A stretch of DNA of 64,000 nucleotides from Benincasa hispida (GCF_009727055.1 NW_024064356.1:533924-597923); one strand, 5' to 3'. Positions 10,953-23,880 are shown, numbered from the stretch's first letter. The notes: a model not told the origin generated them from the sequence alone. Made by a program: numbers and translations.

Positions 10953-13900
10953 GATATATACGATTCATAATTACATTTTCCAATATCTTGCCAGTAAATT
11001 CAACATATACTTGAAATTTCAATGGAGAGGTGCTCAATTTTCAGTTAGAAAAATAAAAGAAAATAAACGAAATATCTTAAGATGAAGAAAAATATTAATT
11101 TAAAATGTGCTGCATTGAATGAACATCAACTTAAATTAATAAATAACAAAAAAAAAAAGGTCAAAGTTCGAAAATAATATTAATAAGAAAAGAATTAAAT
11201 ATTTTATAAATTTATTGATGAGGGGTAATGTATAATTAATGGTATTTCAAAAAAAATAAAATTCTTATATAATTAATAATAAATCTAGAAATTATATATA
11301 TATTACGAAAAGATGAAAAGGAATATCCAAATGTTTAAAATATCCCAAAATGTTGCTAAAATCTAGTTATGAATAGTATTAGATTTTAGAGCATTTGAAT
11401 ATTAGTTATATAATAGGTTAATCCCATAAATGTTTCTTTTAAAAAACCAAACCCAATTTGATAACAATTTGGGTCCGTATGATAACCATTTTCATTTCTT
11501 GTTTTGGTTTTTAAAAATTATGCTCATTTAATTATCACATTTTCTTTACGGTAGCTTCTATATATGATCAAAGGAAACATTTTAATTCTTCGTCAAATTT
11601 TAACATTCAAAACAACTTTTTAAAAACTAATTTTTAGACCTCATTTGATATCCATTTCGTTGATGGTTGTTTATTTTGGAAAATTAAGCATATTTCATCT
11701 AATTTTCTCATATTGATATGTATCTTTCTTAAATACAAGAGTTGAATACTTAGTCAAATTTTAAAAACAAAAGTTTTTAAAAAACTAATTGGTTTAAAAT
11801 TTTAAATTTGACTTGATTTTTAGAAACATTGGTAAATTAAAATTGATAACAAAGCAAGAAATTTAGAGTTGGAATAAGTATGTATAGACTTAATTTTCAA
11901 AAATTAAAAATTAAAAATAAAATGATTATCCAACAAGATCTTAATTAATTTTTATGAACTTATTTTTATTTCTGAAATTTTGTTAAGAATTTAACCATTT
12001 TCATCAAGGTTGAAAGTCATGTTAAGAAATTTTAAATATTACACAAACATAAATTTCATTAAGAAAAAAAAAACACTATCATTATCAAACATTGGTTTTT
12101 AAAACTAAACATTTAAACATTACTTTTATCTTTAAATATCGTTATTCTATGACCACTTTCTAATATTTTAAAAAGATAAACCGAGTTTTAAAAACTAAAA
12201 GGTATTTTCTAAAACTTAATTTTTTTTTATAAATTTCATTAAGAATTCAAATATTATTTTAAAATGATAGAAATCATAGTAAAAAAAACAAAAAAAAAGG
12301 AAAAAAGCATAAATTTGAAAAAATAAAACGAAAACATTGTAAATGAGGCAATATTAATTATCAAAGGAAAACTTAATTAATTATATTCAATACAAATTAT
12401 CCAACTAATTCACCCATTTCTTTCCATGTTCATGCTTCTGTTTATTCCCACCACACCATATTGGTTGCTCTTGTTGTTTCAAAAAGCTCAGTTTCTTCTT
12501 CTTCTTTTGCCTTTTTAAGATTTTACAATTTTTTCACATTTAAAATTATTGTGAAGTATAAGAATTATGGTTTGCATTTTTAAATGTTGAATTAAAATTT
12601 TTAAACATTCACAAAGTTTACTAAATTCCAAAAACAAATTTTTAAAAACTATTTTTTAATTTTAAATGGACTTAGTTTTGAAAATATTGATCAAACTTAG
12701 ATAACAAAGTGTGAAATTTAAAGGTAATGAATGTTTATAGGCATAATTTTCAAAAACAAAATGACTACCAAACATGACCTAAACTAAATTTTAAAATTTA
12801 AAATATGAAAAATGAAAACTTAACCTATTAGGAACTAAATTCAAGTATTTCAAATTACAATGACCAAATATAAACTACAAAATTGAAAAGAATGTTGATA
12901 TCATGCAGATCGAAGTTATACTTTAACCAAAGGAAAAAAAGAGACTTTATTAATTCAACAAATATAATAAAAAGAATATAAAAATTCATGTGAACACCAC
13001 CTACAAAAAGAGTAGAGAAAAAGGAAAATCATCAAACAAAATAAAATTCAAACATTTTGAAGTTATAGACCACAAAAGCTACACCAAATATATATAGTTC
13101 AAATTTCATAATTGGAGGGTGGACAATGAAGGTTACAACTATTAACATAAAGAAAAAATAAATAAAAATTATAATTTGACTTTAAAATTTTATAAAGATG
13201 AATAAATTGTCTTTGAACTCCCTCTCTCATTGAATGGCTGATAGTTAAATTATGATCTTTGAAAAATAGTAATGAATGCAAAATTGATGGTCATATTTGC
13301 AATAACATTTTACATAAATAAAATCATTTATAAATATGAGTTTTAAAAAAAATAAATTTCACGACCCTATTTTAATATTTTTAAGTAACTACTATTTTAG
13401 TATCTATCATTGATTGACCATTTATATATTCAACACTAATACACCATTTTTATGTCTATTGCTGATAAATAATTTGTCTACACTACTGATTGACCATTAA
13501 TTAATATGTGTATCCTTGGTAGAGTTTTCTATTATTGATAAATTATTTTATTACAATTGGTGACCTTTCTATTACGGGTGTCTGAAAAACTATTTTTATG
13601 TATTTTTATGTATACACTTGTTGAACATTTTATATTTATAATTAATAAACCATTTTAAGATCAATAAATGATACACATCTATTGTTGATGGATTTGCAAA
13701 TATATATATAAATTTTTATATTAAGTTATTACTAATTTACTTATTTTAATTTATTGATAAGGGTATATCAATGTAAACCAAACGAGCATATAAACATTAT
13801 GTGAGAGGGAAAAGAGAAAAGTAAAATATCATTTATAACTCTATTGACATGATATCGGTGATATAGCCGATAACAAATAAATGTTAATTATCATAAATTG

Positions 13901-14538
13901 AAAACGAAGGTTAAATGTCACTTATAAGTATATTTTGTACAACACATCCTATCCGATAGAAAAAGATCTTATAATCTTGGATCGATCTTATTTGCGATTG
14001 CAAATCTCAAATTTTTCTATGAAGAGCAAATCTAATTATATTAATGTCTATAAATAATAATTGATTTCTTTTGCGTAATACTAATCAATAAGATCTCATT
14101 TTTTATAAGTACTATGATATTTTATGCATTGGAACCCATGATTATGGAACCAAATCCATTGGTATGGAACATTTTTCAATTTTTTTTTCATATTAATAAG
14201 GTATATAATAGTAAGAAAATACTTAGGTGCATCCCAAGCTGCACCTATTTTTGTGTATCCCACTAAATTGTCCAATCATAATTTGTCATGTGATAAATTT
14301 TTGTTATTTCTTTTTAAAAGTATTTTAGTTCCTTTTTGGTGTGAATGATAAGGTGTGATGTAAAAAAATGGGTACATCCTTACCCTAAACCTAATAACAA
14401 ATAAGCCTGATAGTTAACTTTTTTTTAAAAAAAAAAAAAAAAAATTGATACTGTTATTTAGTTATATAGACCTAATGGTAAGGAGCTTGTAAACAATTAT
14501 TGATAGTTAACAAAACAAAATATTATTAATGTACCTTT
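10953..14538. repeat. Non-coding AT-rich stretch with dispersed repeats
   Basis: I see no gene. Several diverged copies of a dispersed repeat built around tgattatc/gataaccattt and tttttgaaaattaagc lie at about 11465-11960, 12100-12260 and 12600-12790. Between about 13380 and 13690 there are scattered tctattgctgataaat-like words related to the gtctatc MITE family. A short A run is at about 14430-14444. The remaining sequence shows nothing I can name. Confidence 0.4.
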
Positions 14539-14905
14539 TGTTATGAAAATGAGGAGCATCATGAGAATATATATATGAAAAATATAATATTATAATATTT
14601 TTATATGATATTAATAAATAAATAAAAACTAAAATTATAAAATAAAATAACTAAAAACATAAAATAACTAAAATCATGAAATTGGATAATATGAAAATTA
14701 GTGGAAATGGAATTCTCACCAATGTATGCGTAACTTTAAGATCTACTAAATGCCACTATTTATAGACAAAGTGGCAAGTAAGATGTGGACTTACATAGAT
14801 ACTAAGCATGAATAACTACAAGGCACTTGGGCAACATGAATGGTGACAATGGCCTTTGGGACATTAAGCAATGTGCATCTATTTTTTGTTATAATATTCA
14901 TAATA
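14539..14905 (-). repeat. 3' LTR of the minus-strand copia element
   Basis: Plus-strand sequence starts TGTTATGAAAATGAGG and ends tattcataata. It aligns over its whole length with the other LTR at 20646-21012, with scattered substitutions and the same length. It contains a TATA-like ctataaatag on the minus strand at 14756-14765. The adjoining internal bases ctccccctta at 14906-14915 are the polypurine tract on the minus strand. Confidence 0.88.
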
Positions 14906-15186
14906 CTCCCCCTTAGATGCCCATATATATATATATATATATATGAAATATGCCTTGTTAAACCTTACTAGGAAAAACCCAATGGAAAAAATCCTAGTGA
15001 AGAAAAAAGAGTACATATTTAATATAATACATACTCCTAAAAAAAATACAATATATTTACTCCCTCTCATGAAAACATCATTTAAGATCTCTAAGTCGTC
15101 ACATTCTAATGTTGTGCACCAATTTTTCAAAAGTTGTAATTGGTAATGCCTTTGTAAATAAGTCTGCCAGGTAATTCTTAGAACAA

Positions 15187-18083
15187 ATTTATTCTACAGT
15201 AATGTCGCCATTTTCTTCAAGATCATAAGTGTAGAAAAGTTTCGGTGAAATATATTTTGTTCTATCTCCTTTAATATATTCTCCTTTGATTTGGGCCATG
15301 CAAACTGTGTTATCTCCGTATAATATTGTTGGAATGTTTTTATTAGAAGACAAGCCACACGTTTCACGAATGTGTTGAGTCATTGACCTTAGTCATACAC
15401 ATTCTTGACTAGCCTCGTGAATTGCAAGAATTTCAGCATGATTTGAGGAAGTGGCCGTTATAGCCTGTTTCACCGATCGCCATGATATTGCAGTTCCTCC
15501 ACATGTGAACAGATAACATATTTGAGATCCAGCTTTGTATGGATGAGATAAATATCTAAAATCTGCATAACCAACTGGTTCAAAATTTGACTTATTTGAA
15601 TAAAACAAACCCATATCGATTGTTCCTCGGATATAACGGAGTATACTCTTAATTCCGTTCCAATGTCTTTTTGTAGGAGAAGAAATATATCTAGCTAATA
15701 AATTTACTGAAAATGCAATATTTGGTCTTGTATTATTAGCAAGATACATAAGCACCAGTTGCACTAAGATATGGTACTTCAAGACCAAGAAATTCTTCAT
15801 TATCTTCTCGAGATCGAAATATATCTTTCTTTATATCCAATGAACGAACTTCCATCGAAATATTTAATGGACGTTCCTTGTCCATATAAAATTTTTTCAA
15901 TTTTTTTTTTTATAAATTGACTCATGAATAAATATTCCATCTGCTAAATGCTCAATTTGCAAACCAAGGCAAAATTTTATTTTTTCGAGATATTTCATCT
16001 AAAATTCTTTCTTAAGATATTTTATTGTCTTTGAAAGCTTTTCTAGAGTTTCAATTATTTTCAAATCATCAACATATACAGTTATAATAGCAAATTCTAA
16101 TTGTGATTTCTTTATAAAAACACACGGACATATTGAACTATTTTGATATCCTTCTTTTAATAAATATCCACTCAGGCGATTGTACCACATCCGTACTGAT
16201 TGTTTCAATCCATATAGTGATCTCTGTAGCTTTATTGAATACCATTCCCGAGAATTTGATGTATATGTTTCAGGTAACTTAAATTCTTCTGGGATTCTCA
16301 TATAAATATCATTATCAAGAGATTCATATAAATATGTTGTGACTACATCCATAAGATGCATATTTAGTCTTTTATACATAGTCAAACCAATTAAATATCT
16401 TAATGTAATTGCATCCACCATCGGAGAATACGTCTCCTCAAAATCAATACTAGGTCTTTGTGAAAAACTTTGTGTAACTAGTCATGCTTTATATCTTATG
16501 ACCTCATTATTTTCATTTCTTTTCCTCACAAATACCCATTTGTATCCCATAGGTTTAACACCTTCTGGTGTTCAGACTACAAGTCCAAAAACCTGACATT
16601 TTGAAAGTGAGTTTAATTCTACCTCGATTGCTTCTTTCCATTGAAGCCGGTCCTTTTTATGTTGACATTCTTCAACAGATTTTGGTTCAGGATCCTCATT
16701 TTCATATATAATATCAAGAGCAACATTAAATAAATGTTGTCAATAATTACATTAGTTCGATTCCATCTTTTTCTTGTCATAACATCGTTTATTGAAATCT
16801 CATTATTATCTTTAGGTATTTCACCTTCCTCACTAGTCATCTCGAGGATTTTTTTATGGGTAAGGTATTTACATCCTCAACCAAGTCTTTTTCACTATTA
16901 ATTATTTTTCGTTTTCGAGGATTTTTATCTTTGGAACCCACTGGTCTACCATGCTTTTGGCTTGTTCCGCACTCATTAGTGACAACTTGTTGTGTTAGGA
17001 TATCAATTTTTTATGGAACATTTGCAGCTGGTATACGTGACTTGGTTACTTTCTTTGCATCTATAAATGCATCTGGTAATTGATTTGCTATATTTTGCAA
17101 ATGAATTATTTTCTGAACTTCAAGTTCACATTGATCTGTACGGGAAAATGAGACAATAACGATGCATTCCATGTAATTTCTTTTTACAACTTCTTAATTC
17201 CTCTCCCTAGTGTTGAAAACTTTGTCTCAATAAAATGACCATCAGCAAATCATACAGTAAATACATCACCCGTCAGGGGCTCAAGATATTTAATAATTGA
17301 TCAGAAATCATATCCAACATATATTCCTAACCTTCTTTAAGGACCCATCTTAATGCGTTGTGCTGGAGAAATTGGAACATATGTTGCACATCCAAAAATT
17401 CTCAGATGGGAAATATTTGGCTCATAATCATAAGTTAATTGTAATGGCGAGTACTTATAATAAGCTATTGACCTAATTCGTACAAGTGACGTTACATACA
17501 AAATAGCATGTCCCCGTACAGATGAAGGAAGCTTAGCACTTATAAGTAATGGTCTTGCAATTAACTGCAAATGTTTTATACCATGAGCTACAGGATGTTC
17601 AAAACTTATCCATATTAACATACAATAATTATCAAAAGCTTGGGATGTAAATTCACCAGCATTATCAAGATGAATGGTCTTAATTGTATGATCAGGAAAT
17701 TGTGCTATTAACTTAATTATTTGAGCAAGTAATTTTGCAAATGCAATATTTTAATTTGATAATAAGCACACGTGCGACCATCTGCTGGATGCATCTATTA
17801 ATACCATAAAATATCTAAATAGTCCACTTGGTAGGTTAATGGGTCCATATATATCACCATGAATTCGTTCTAAAAATGCAAGTGATTCAGTCCCACTTTA
17901 GCTGGTGATGGTCTAATTATCAATTTTCCTTGAGAGCAAGCATTATATGATAATTCATTAGATTGAAGAATCTTCTGGTTCTTCAATGGGTGTCCATTTG
18001 AATTTTCAATAATTCTCCTTATCATTATAGATCCTGAATGACCCAATCGATTATGCCAAATTGTAAATATGTCTGGATTCATG
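15187..18083 (-). pseudogene. Copia pol pseudogene: integrase, reverse transcriptase, RNase H
   Basis: Pieces of one polyprotein run right to left. At 18082-17870 is the pre-integrase zinc region, with a histidine-rich RLGH motif. About 17870-17100 is the integrase core; the LDNAGEF motif around one catalytic Asp and Glu is readable near 17640-17675. About 16600-15840 is RT, with the catalytic YVDD at 16065-16076. From 15800 to 15187 is RNase H, ending in a C-terminal segment that contains DRTKYISPKLF. Stops and frameshifts lie between the pieces, for example near 15384, 15820 and 16600, so no full protein can be made. Integrase before RT places it in Ty1/copia. Confidence 0.9.
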
Positions 18084-20134
18084 TGTTGGGGTTGATGCCC
18101 TAAATCTCATAAGGTCTTATAGTTTGTAAACATTGTATGAACAAACTCTTATGTGATTAATAATAAATGATATTTTTATTCATTTTTTCTATAAAATATG
18201 TGATATTTTAGTTGCATTAACCACAAACCAATAAACTACTATCCAAGGTTGATATTTTAGTTGCATTAACCACAAACCAATAAACTACCATCCAAGGTTA
18301 TTGTTGTAACTTAAACATGTATGTAGAGACATACATGTGGATCATGTTTAAATGATAACCTAAATGGTTTGTAGTATATGGATAAAATTGGGTACCTTAT
18401 CCTAGTGACACTATGAGTATGACTCGCTTTGTAGGTGTTACAATTGTTGTAAAGTGCTACAAATGATCTGATCCTGATCATTCATGTATTAAACATGCGG
18501 GTGGGGATATTCTATAAAAAGAGTTTATATAAGATCGGACTACGAAATGTTTAGTCTCATTATATAACGTCGTTCATAATAGAGACTTTCATTTCACAAG
18601 AATGACCATAGATAACATGACCTTAATCCTAAGTGAGTTTTGAACTCCTGCCTATGAGAGTGGTCCTTTGATTTGTATGAGTGAGAATGTTCAGATCGCC
18701 AACTCAACAAGCCTACCATTTTGGGGATTCGTCTGATTGAGGAGTTGGAAATATAGCTACACAAGATGGAATTCACTCATTCCCTGAAGAAGGGGTAAGA
18801 AAATAAATTGCTCCCTTAAGGACTGATTCCGGGTCTTGAACAATGTGGCGCCACACCCTCTCCTTGTCCTAGAGGGGTTTAGTTATAGTGGGACTATGAT
18901 CTATTGTTTATTAGAGGGATCAGTGGTACTTAAAGAGTTAGATGTAACTATAGGGGTAAAACGGTAATTATTTGGCCTAGCTATACTTACAAGCAATTTG
19001 GGAAGGGTCATCGTATTGTTGATTGGTTATATCTAATGCAGACAGAAATATATCTGTAGTGCAAAGAGTGCAGCTATCGGTCTTTAGTGGAGTGCTTGAC
19101 AATTAACGGATGATGGATAATGTAATTAAAGAATTTAATTAATTATTCACTTATTGTTGGAGCTTCAAGCTACAGGTCCATAAGGTTCCCTTGGTAGCTC
19201 AAAAGGATTTAGTTGAGAATCAGTTTTTGGGTTAATTTGAATTGTTCAAATTAATAAGAGGAAATTTAATTATATATGATATAATTAAATTGATTCAATT
19301 ATATATGATATAATTGTTATAATGTATTTGATACATTATAATTTAATTGGAGGAAATAAATATTTGAATGAGATTCAAATATATTTTCTATGAATGTGAT
19401 TCATAGTTGTTAAATTTAATATAAATATGATTTATATTAAATGTCATAAAATAAATAAAAGAAACTATAGTTTATATTGCATATGATACAATATTAAAAA
19501 TATAGGTTATATGTTATATTTATATAACATATAGTTTAATATAAATATGATATGACAAGTTAATTATCATATTTATTTATATTATTTTATTATTTTGAAT
19601 AATAAATTCATATTTTCTCTCCAACCACCTTAATGGGTGGTTATTTGGTTATGTGGCAAAAGGAATAAAAGAAAATAGTTTTCTTTCTTTCTAACGATTA
19701 CTTGTACGATTAAGGGCTTCTAAATGATAAAAGATTTAGCTATACGACTGAGAGTTTTTTCACAGAAATGTTTTGTGTTCCTTAATCTTCTTCCTCCTCC
19801 AAACTCAAACAAACCCTTCTATCTAAAATAGTCAAAGCTCACCACTCTTGAGTTCTCACCCTGAGAATACTAAAGGTTCATTGTGGTTGTGTCTCTTTTT
19901 GGTTCGAGAAGTTCTTGAAGAGAGTCTTCAAGAGGTTGCTATGTTCAAGGGATTTACACGAAGAAAAGTTCTTCAAAGGTGATATCTTTTGAACCCTTTT
20001 TTTCTTGTAAAAGGCATGTTGTAATATATTGAATGCATATCTTGTATGTTTACTGTAAATTTAGTTTTCAATAGAAATGGAATTTGGACAATCCGCTTCC
20101 GCTCAAGGATCTCCTTGTAAAACGAGTTCCTTCA
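18084..20134 (+). mobile_element. Nested solo LTR, 2,051 bp, TGTTGGGGTTGATG family
   Basis: It starts TGTTGGGGTTGATGCCC and ends GAGTTCCTTCA, and splits the host copia pol at a perfect 5-bp duplication, tcatg (18079-18083 and 20135-20139). The uninterrupted sequence is seen in the sister element near 62970. It belongs to the same family as 8970-10952 and the LTRs of 46462-57006. It includes a 49-bp tandem duplication near its start. It inserted after the host element and then lost its internal region. Confidence 0.92.
18202..18299. repeat. 49-bp tandem duplication inside the solo LTR
   Basis: Two adjacent 49-bp units, 18202-18250 and 18251-18299, each starting gatattttagttgcattaa, differ at a single base. 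The other LTR copies have one unit only, so the duplication happened in this copy and is recent. Confidence 0.9.
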
Positions 20135-20139
20135 TCATG

Positions 20140-20645
20140 AACTTCAGGTTCAATGTTGCATATGTTTCAATTACTCGTATATGAATATAATACAATCTAG
20201 AAAATAAAGCAGGCAACTCTTCAATATATGTTTTTCATTTGAGACAGTGGATATGATATATAGATATTCCACATTATTCTTACTATCAGTCTCAATGTGA
20301 TAACCATTGTAATGTATATCTTTAAAACTTAGAAGATTTCTTTTTGATTGACTAGAAAACAACGCATTGTCAATTGTAAATTTTATTCCTCTAAGCAAAA
20401 TAATATTTGCTTTTCAAAAACCTTTGATCAAGTTTGCAGAACCTGATATTGTATTTACTTTTGTTTTTAGCATTGTCAATTTGGAAAAGTATTTTTATTT
20501 GTAAATGTTGTATGTGTAGTTGCACTGTTTGCCGGACATAGATTTTCTTTGCTCATTTTTTAGTCACCCAACATATGAAAATAATCCATGTTTCTTTAGG
20601 GCCTACCTTTAGCGGGAAAAACGACAGGAGCTCATGCTGATAACG
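20140..20645 (-). pseudogene. Copia protease and pre-integrase remnant
   Basis: This is the 5' part of the same polyprotein, separated from the rest by the nested LTR. A frame at 20398-20171 reads through the segment with SSQSKRNLLSFKDI, typical of the stretch between protease and integrase in copia proteins. Upstream, broken frames carry a relic of the protease region (asparagine- and threonine-rich, near 20460-20560). The homologous stretch at 62813-63552 is better preserved. No gag-like sequence is present. Confidence 0.75.
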
Positions 20646-21012
20646 TGTTATGAAATTGAGGAGTACAACAGGAATACGAATATGAAAAATGTAATATAAT
20701 AATATTTTTATATAATAATAATAAATAAATAAAAACTAAAATTATAAAATAAAATAACTAAAAACATAAAATAACCAAAATCATAAAATTGGATAATATG
20801 AAAATTAGTGGAAGTGGAATTCTCATCAATGTATGTGTGACTTTAAGATCCACAAAATGCCACTATTTATAGAAAAAATGGTAAGTAGGACGTGGACTTA
20901 CATGACACCTAGCATGAATAACTTCAAGGCACATGGACAACATGAATGGTGGCACATAGCTTTTGAGACATTAAGCAATGGACACCTATTTTCTATTATA
21001 ATATTCGTAATA
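20646..21012 (-). repeat. 5' LTR of the minus-strand copia element
   Basis: The same 367-bp repeat as at 14539-14905; on the minus strand it begins tattacgaatattataat and ends tttcataaca. The internal sequence just after it on the minus strand reads cgttatcagcatgagctcc, where the primer-binding site should be. That sequence is not the usual tggtatcagagc Met-initiator site, so I do not assign a primer tRNA. Confidence 0.88.
20863..20872 (-). promoter_or_regulatory. TATA box in the copia 5' LTR
   Basis: The minus strand reads ctataaatag, kept in the sister LTR and in the copia LTR at the window start. It is the likely core promoter for transcription of this element. Confidence 0.5.
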
Positions 21013-22116
21013 CCTTTAATTTTTTTTATATGATTTATTAATGTTATATCTAATAATAAATTGGTGAAAATCCCATATTGGAAGAACTAAGAGACCTCAC
21101 ACTTTTTAAAAGATAGATTAGCTACTTCTCCCATTGCTAATTGATTTTGAGATGGAACCCCATGTTATCTAATACAAATATGACATGCAAATAATCATTT
21201 TTTTAAAAAAAGAATCATATCAAATAATCGTAATTTTTTTTAAAAAAATAATGTTATTTTAATAATTATTAACAAAAATAGCATTGGGTTGAAACTATTA
21301 TCAAAAATAGGTTTTGTAATCGTGGACCCCTTACATGTTAGCCCTAAATCGTGTACCAGATACACAACTTCCTTTCGGGCACATGAATCAGCACACCTGG
21401 TAGTGACCTGACACACGCATACTGCCACATAGACAATCATGTAGCGTTGATTAGGAGTCCTCAATTAGTGGTCCCAATAAGCCCTACGACCCCTTCCATT
21501 TCTTCTCATCCGAAACTTTTCAACTTTCTTCCTCTCTCATAGCCGCTGGTCCATCTGCCTTCGTCGTCCACCGATCAGTTGTTACCATCGTCCGTCGATT
21601 TTGTTATTGTCGCCATTCGTCGATCTACCACCCACCATCTTTCTTCCCGCCAATCTACCGTCCATCGCAAGTAAAGTTTATTTACTTATTTATTTCCCAA
21701 TATATGAGATTGTGCATGAAAAATAGAGATTCCTCCATAAATCTACTATTTTGTTTTCATTTTGGCTGATTAAGTATATAATCCATAAATCTCAGATTTG
21801 GGCTGATTACTTTTTTCCGTAGTTGAATATCATAACTTGGACTGTCGACTTTTTGTAGATTTTTTGGGTTGTATCATAACTTGGATTTTTTTAAAGTTAC
21901 AATTGAAATGTTTCATTTGATTGAAGTGTATTCAATTTTTTTCATTTGAATTTGGGCTTATTTAAGAAAATATTTGGACTGTTTGGAGTGGTCATAAAAA
22001 ATATTTGGATTGTTTGGAGTATTAATTTATTTGGACTGCTTAAAAAAAGAAACAAACTTTTTGTCGTATTAACATATTTTTTGTCAACTATAACACTTTT
22101 AAAAGTTTGAGTAAAT

Positions 22117-22624
22117 ATGTCGATGCGTCCTGAAGATTTAGTCATTCTTGAACCTGAAAACGATGGAGACAGTCATATTGGTGTAGAACTTGATGAATTA
22201 TTTGGAAACGATAGAAATGAGGAACATGGTCTTGAGTTGGTACCGTCACAGATGTTCACACAAATAGATTGGAAAATTACTAATTTAACCTATGAACGAG
22301 GGTTAACATCGGAGGAAATGAGTAGATGTGTAGATAATTCTAGTTTAACATAAAAACGAATGTTATTTGATACTAAAGAAGATTTACAACTTGCTGTAAA
22401 AAAAATATTGCGGACTTACTAAGAGAACATTATCATTTACGGAAGTTCGCCCAAATGCGGACTTATTAAGAGAACAAGGTCACCCAAAGAGTACGCGCAT
22501 TCATAATGAAATGGATTGGAGAGAGGCTAGAAAAAAAGTTCGATGTACAATTTGCAAGGGAGAAGGACATAACAAGCGTACTTGTTTACAACATACAATA
22601 GGTGCTTCCTCTTCAGGCCATTGA
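22117..22624 (+). pseudogene. MURA-like transposase pseudogene, internally deleted
   Basis: The frame from 22117 encodes an acidic N-terminal region of 78 residues and then stops. After it, broken frames carry the MLFDTKEDLQLAVKK segment that opens the MuDR DNA-binding region. Soon afterwards the sequence jumps to the C-terminal end with a CCHC zinc knuckle, CTICKGEGHNKRTC, at about 22539-22580, followed by a short serine-rich tail and a stop at about 22622. The large catalytic DDE domain between the two is missing. Motif order and the knuckle support a MURA family origin; it is not functional. Confidence 0.75.
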
Positions 22625-22709
22625 TGACTTTGTTATGTAATCCATTTTTTATGTTTTTGATTTTTTATGTAATTGACTATATGCAATGTAATTTGAATTT
22701 CTTAGGTAA

Positions 22710-23510
22710 TGGAGTCTGGTCCTCTAATCTTGTGTAACTATATCAACAAAATACTCATCTTTCACAATCGATATGGGATAGTTCTTTTACCATAGTTTTG
22801 GATTGTCGGATAAGGGAAGCATTTGCACAACATATTATCCCGTTTGATCCATACATTACTCTTTACGTTCAATAGGTTTGTTTTCTTGGGTTGCACAGAT
22901 TGGATTTATCCAACTTGATTGGCACCTCATTACTGCTTTAGTAGAATGTTGAAGACCAGAAACCCACAATTTCATGCCTTGTGGGGAATGTACAATTACG
23001 TTGCAGGATGTTGGTATTCAGTTTGGGTTACTAATGGACGGAGAATCTTTGATAGGTTCATTACAATATGGTTGGAAAATTGTTTGTTACAAGCTCTTGG
23101 GTGTTCTACCAGATGATTTGAAAGGCTCAAGAATGAGTATCCTGTGATTAGCGTCCCAATTTTCAGAATTGCCTCCCGATGCCGATGACATCAGCGTACG
23201 TAGGTATGGACAAGCATACATTATACAGCTTATTAGAGGATTTTTGTTCACTGGCAAATCAAACACTCTGGTACATCTTATGTTTCTTCCTCTACTGTCT
23301 GATTTTGAGCATTCTGGTACATACACGTGGGGTGGTGTCTTTCTTGCATGGCTTTATAGAGAACTTTGTCGAGCTACTAAAGCACAAACATAGGTAATAG
23401 CGGGGCCACTGATATTACTGTAGTTATGGGTTTATGATAGATTTAAAATTATAGCACCACAAGTCCAGTTACAAGCCTCAAGTCATCGTCCACTCAGTGT
23501 CAGGTATTAT
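22710..23510 (+). pseudogene. Plant mobile domain (MAIN-like / PP7 long-form-like) pseudogene
   Basis: Broken frames translate to the plant mobile domain often annotated as serine/threonine-protein phosphatase 7 long form homolog. Recognisable blocks include IIPFDPYITLYVQ near 22830, FHALWGMYNYVAG near 22970, LPPDADDISVRRYGQAYIIQ from about 23167, and SNTLVHLMFLPLLSDFEHSG followed by TWGGVFLAWLYRELCR to about 23390. In-frame stops and shifts occur between them. In plants this domain occurs in host genes such as MAIN and in MULEs; the neighbouring MURA relic suggests the transposon version. Confidence 0.75.
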
Positions 23511-23880
23511 TTCATTTATATATTTATTTCGTTATCATTTTATTTGTAGAAGGACATACTATTCAGTCAAGTTAAAACTTTATTTTTAATATGGTTGCAA
23601 ACTACACAATAAAATATATAATTAAGTTTAGTAAAGAAGAAATTTGTTAGTTAAATTTTTTTTTAAAAAAAATAAGCAAATCATGGACCCGATCCACGAG
23701 TATAATTTTGACTAAGTCCACCGACGTTAACATGGCACTGACAGGATTAAAACCTAATCGTGTATCGGGTACACAATTATCCTTCTCCCAAAAACTACCA
23801 TATTTTTTGTCAATACTTTGCATTCTCACTCTATCTTTGAAATTTTTTTTTCATCTACCCCATTTTTGTCATTAGTTTCA

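Larger units (their letters stand above)
14539..21012 (-). mobile_element. Complete copia element lacking gag, with a nested solo LTR
   Basis: Both ends are defined by a perfect 5-bp target duplication, ccttt, at 14534-14538 and 21013-21017. Two LTRs of exactly 367 bp bound the element. Read on the minus strand the order is 5' LTR, short leader, protease remnant, integrase, RT, RNase H, polypurine tract and 3' LTR, which is the Ty1/copia order. The region that should hold gag is missing: only about 130 bp of leader separates the LTR from protease-like sequence. A separate 2,051-bp LTR sits at 18084-20134. Removing it leaves an element of about 4.4 kb. It cannot encode its own capsid protein, so any past mobility after gag loss would have needed help. 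Confidence 0.9.
21233..23880 (+). mobile_element. Decayed Mutator-like element with plant mobile domain
   Basis: This region holds relics of two genes usually found together in plant MULEs: a MURA transposase and a plant-mobile-domain (MAIN-like) gene, both on the plus strand. Before them, about 21480-21680, is a less AT-rich stretch rich in cgtcgtccaccga words that looks like a 5' leader, followed by a possible splice donor (gcaagtaaag). Related blocks, cctaaatcgtgtaccag near 21342 and cctaatcgtgtatcggg near 23753, lie at both edges but in direct orientation. I could not define terminal inverted repeats or a 9-bp target duplication, so the limits are approximate. Confidence 0.6.

Noticed and set aside
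20625..20645. Primer-binding site for a known tRNA next to the minus-strand copia 5' LTR
   Set aside because: The sequence cgttatcagcatgagctcc does not match the Met-initiator site and I could not match it with confidence to another plant tRNA.
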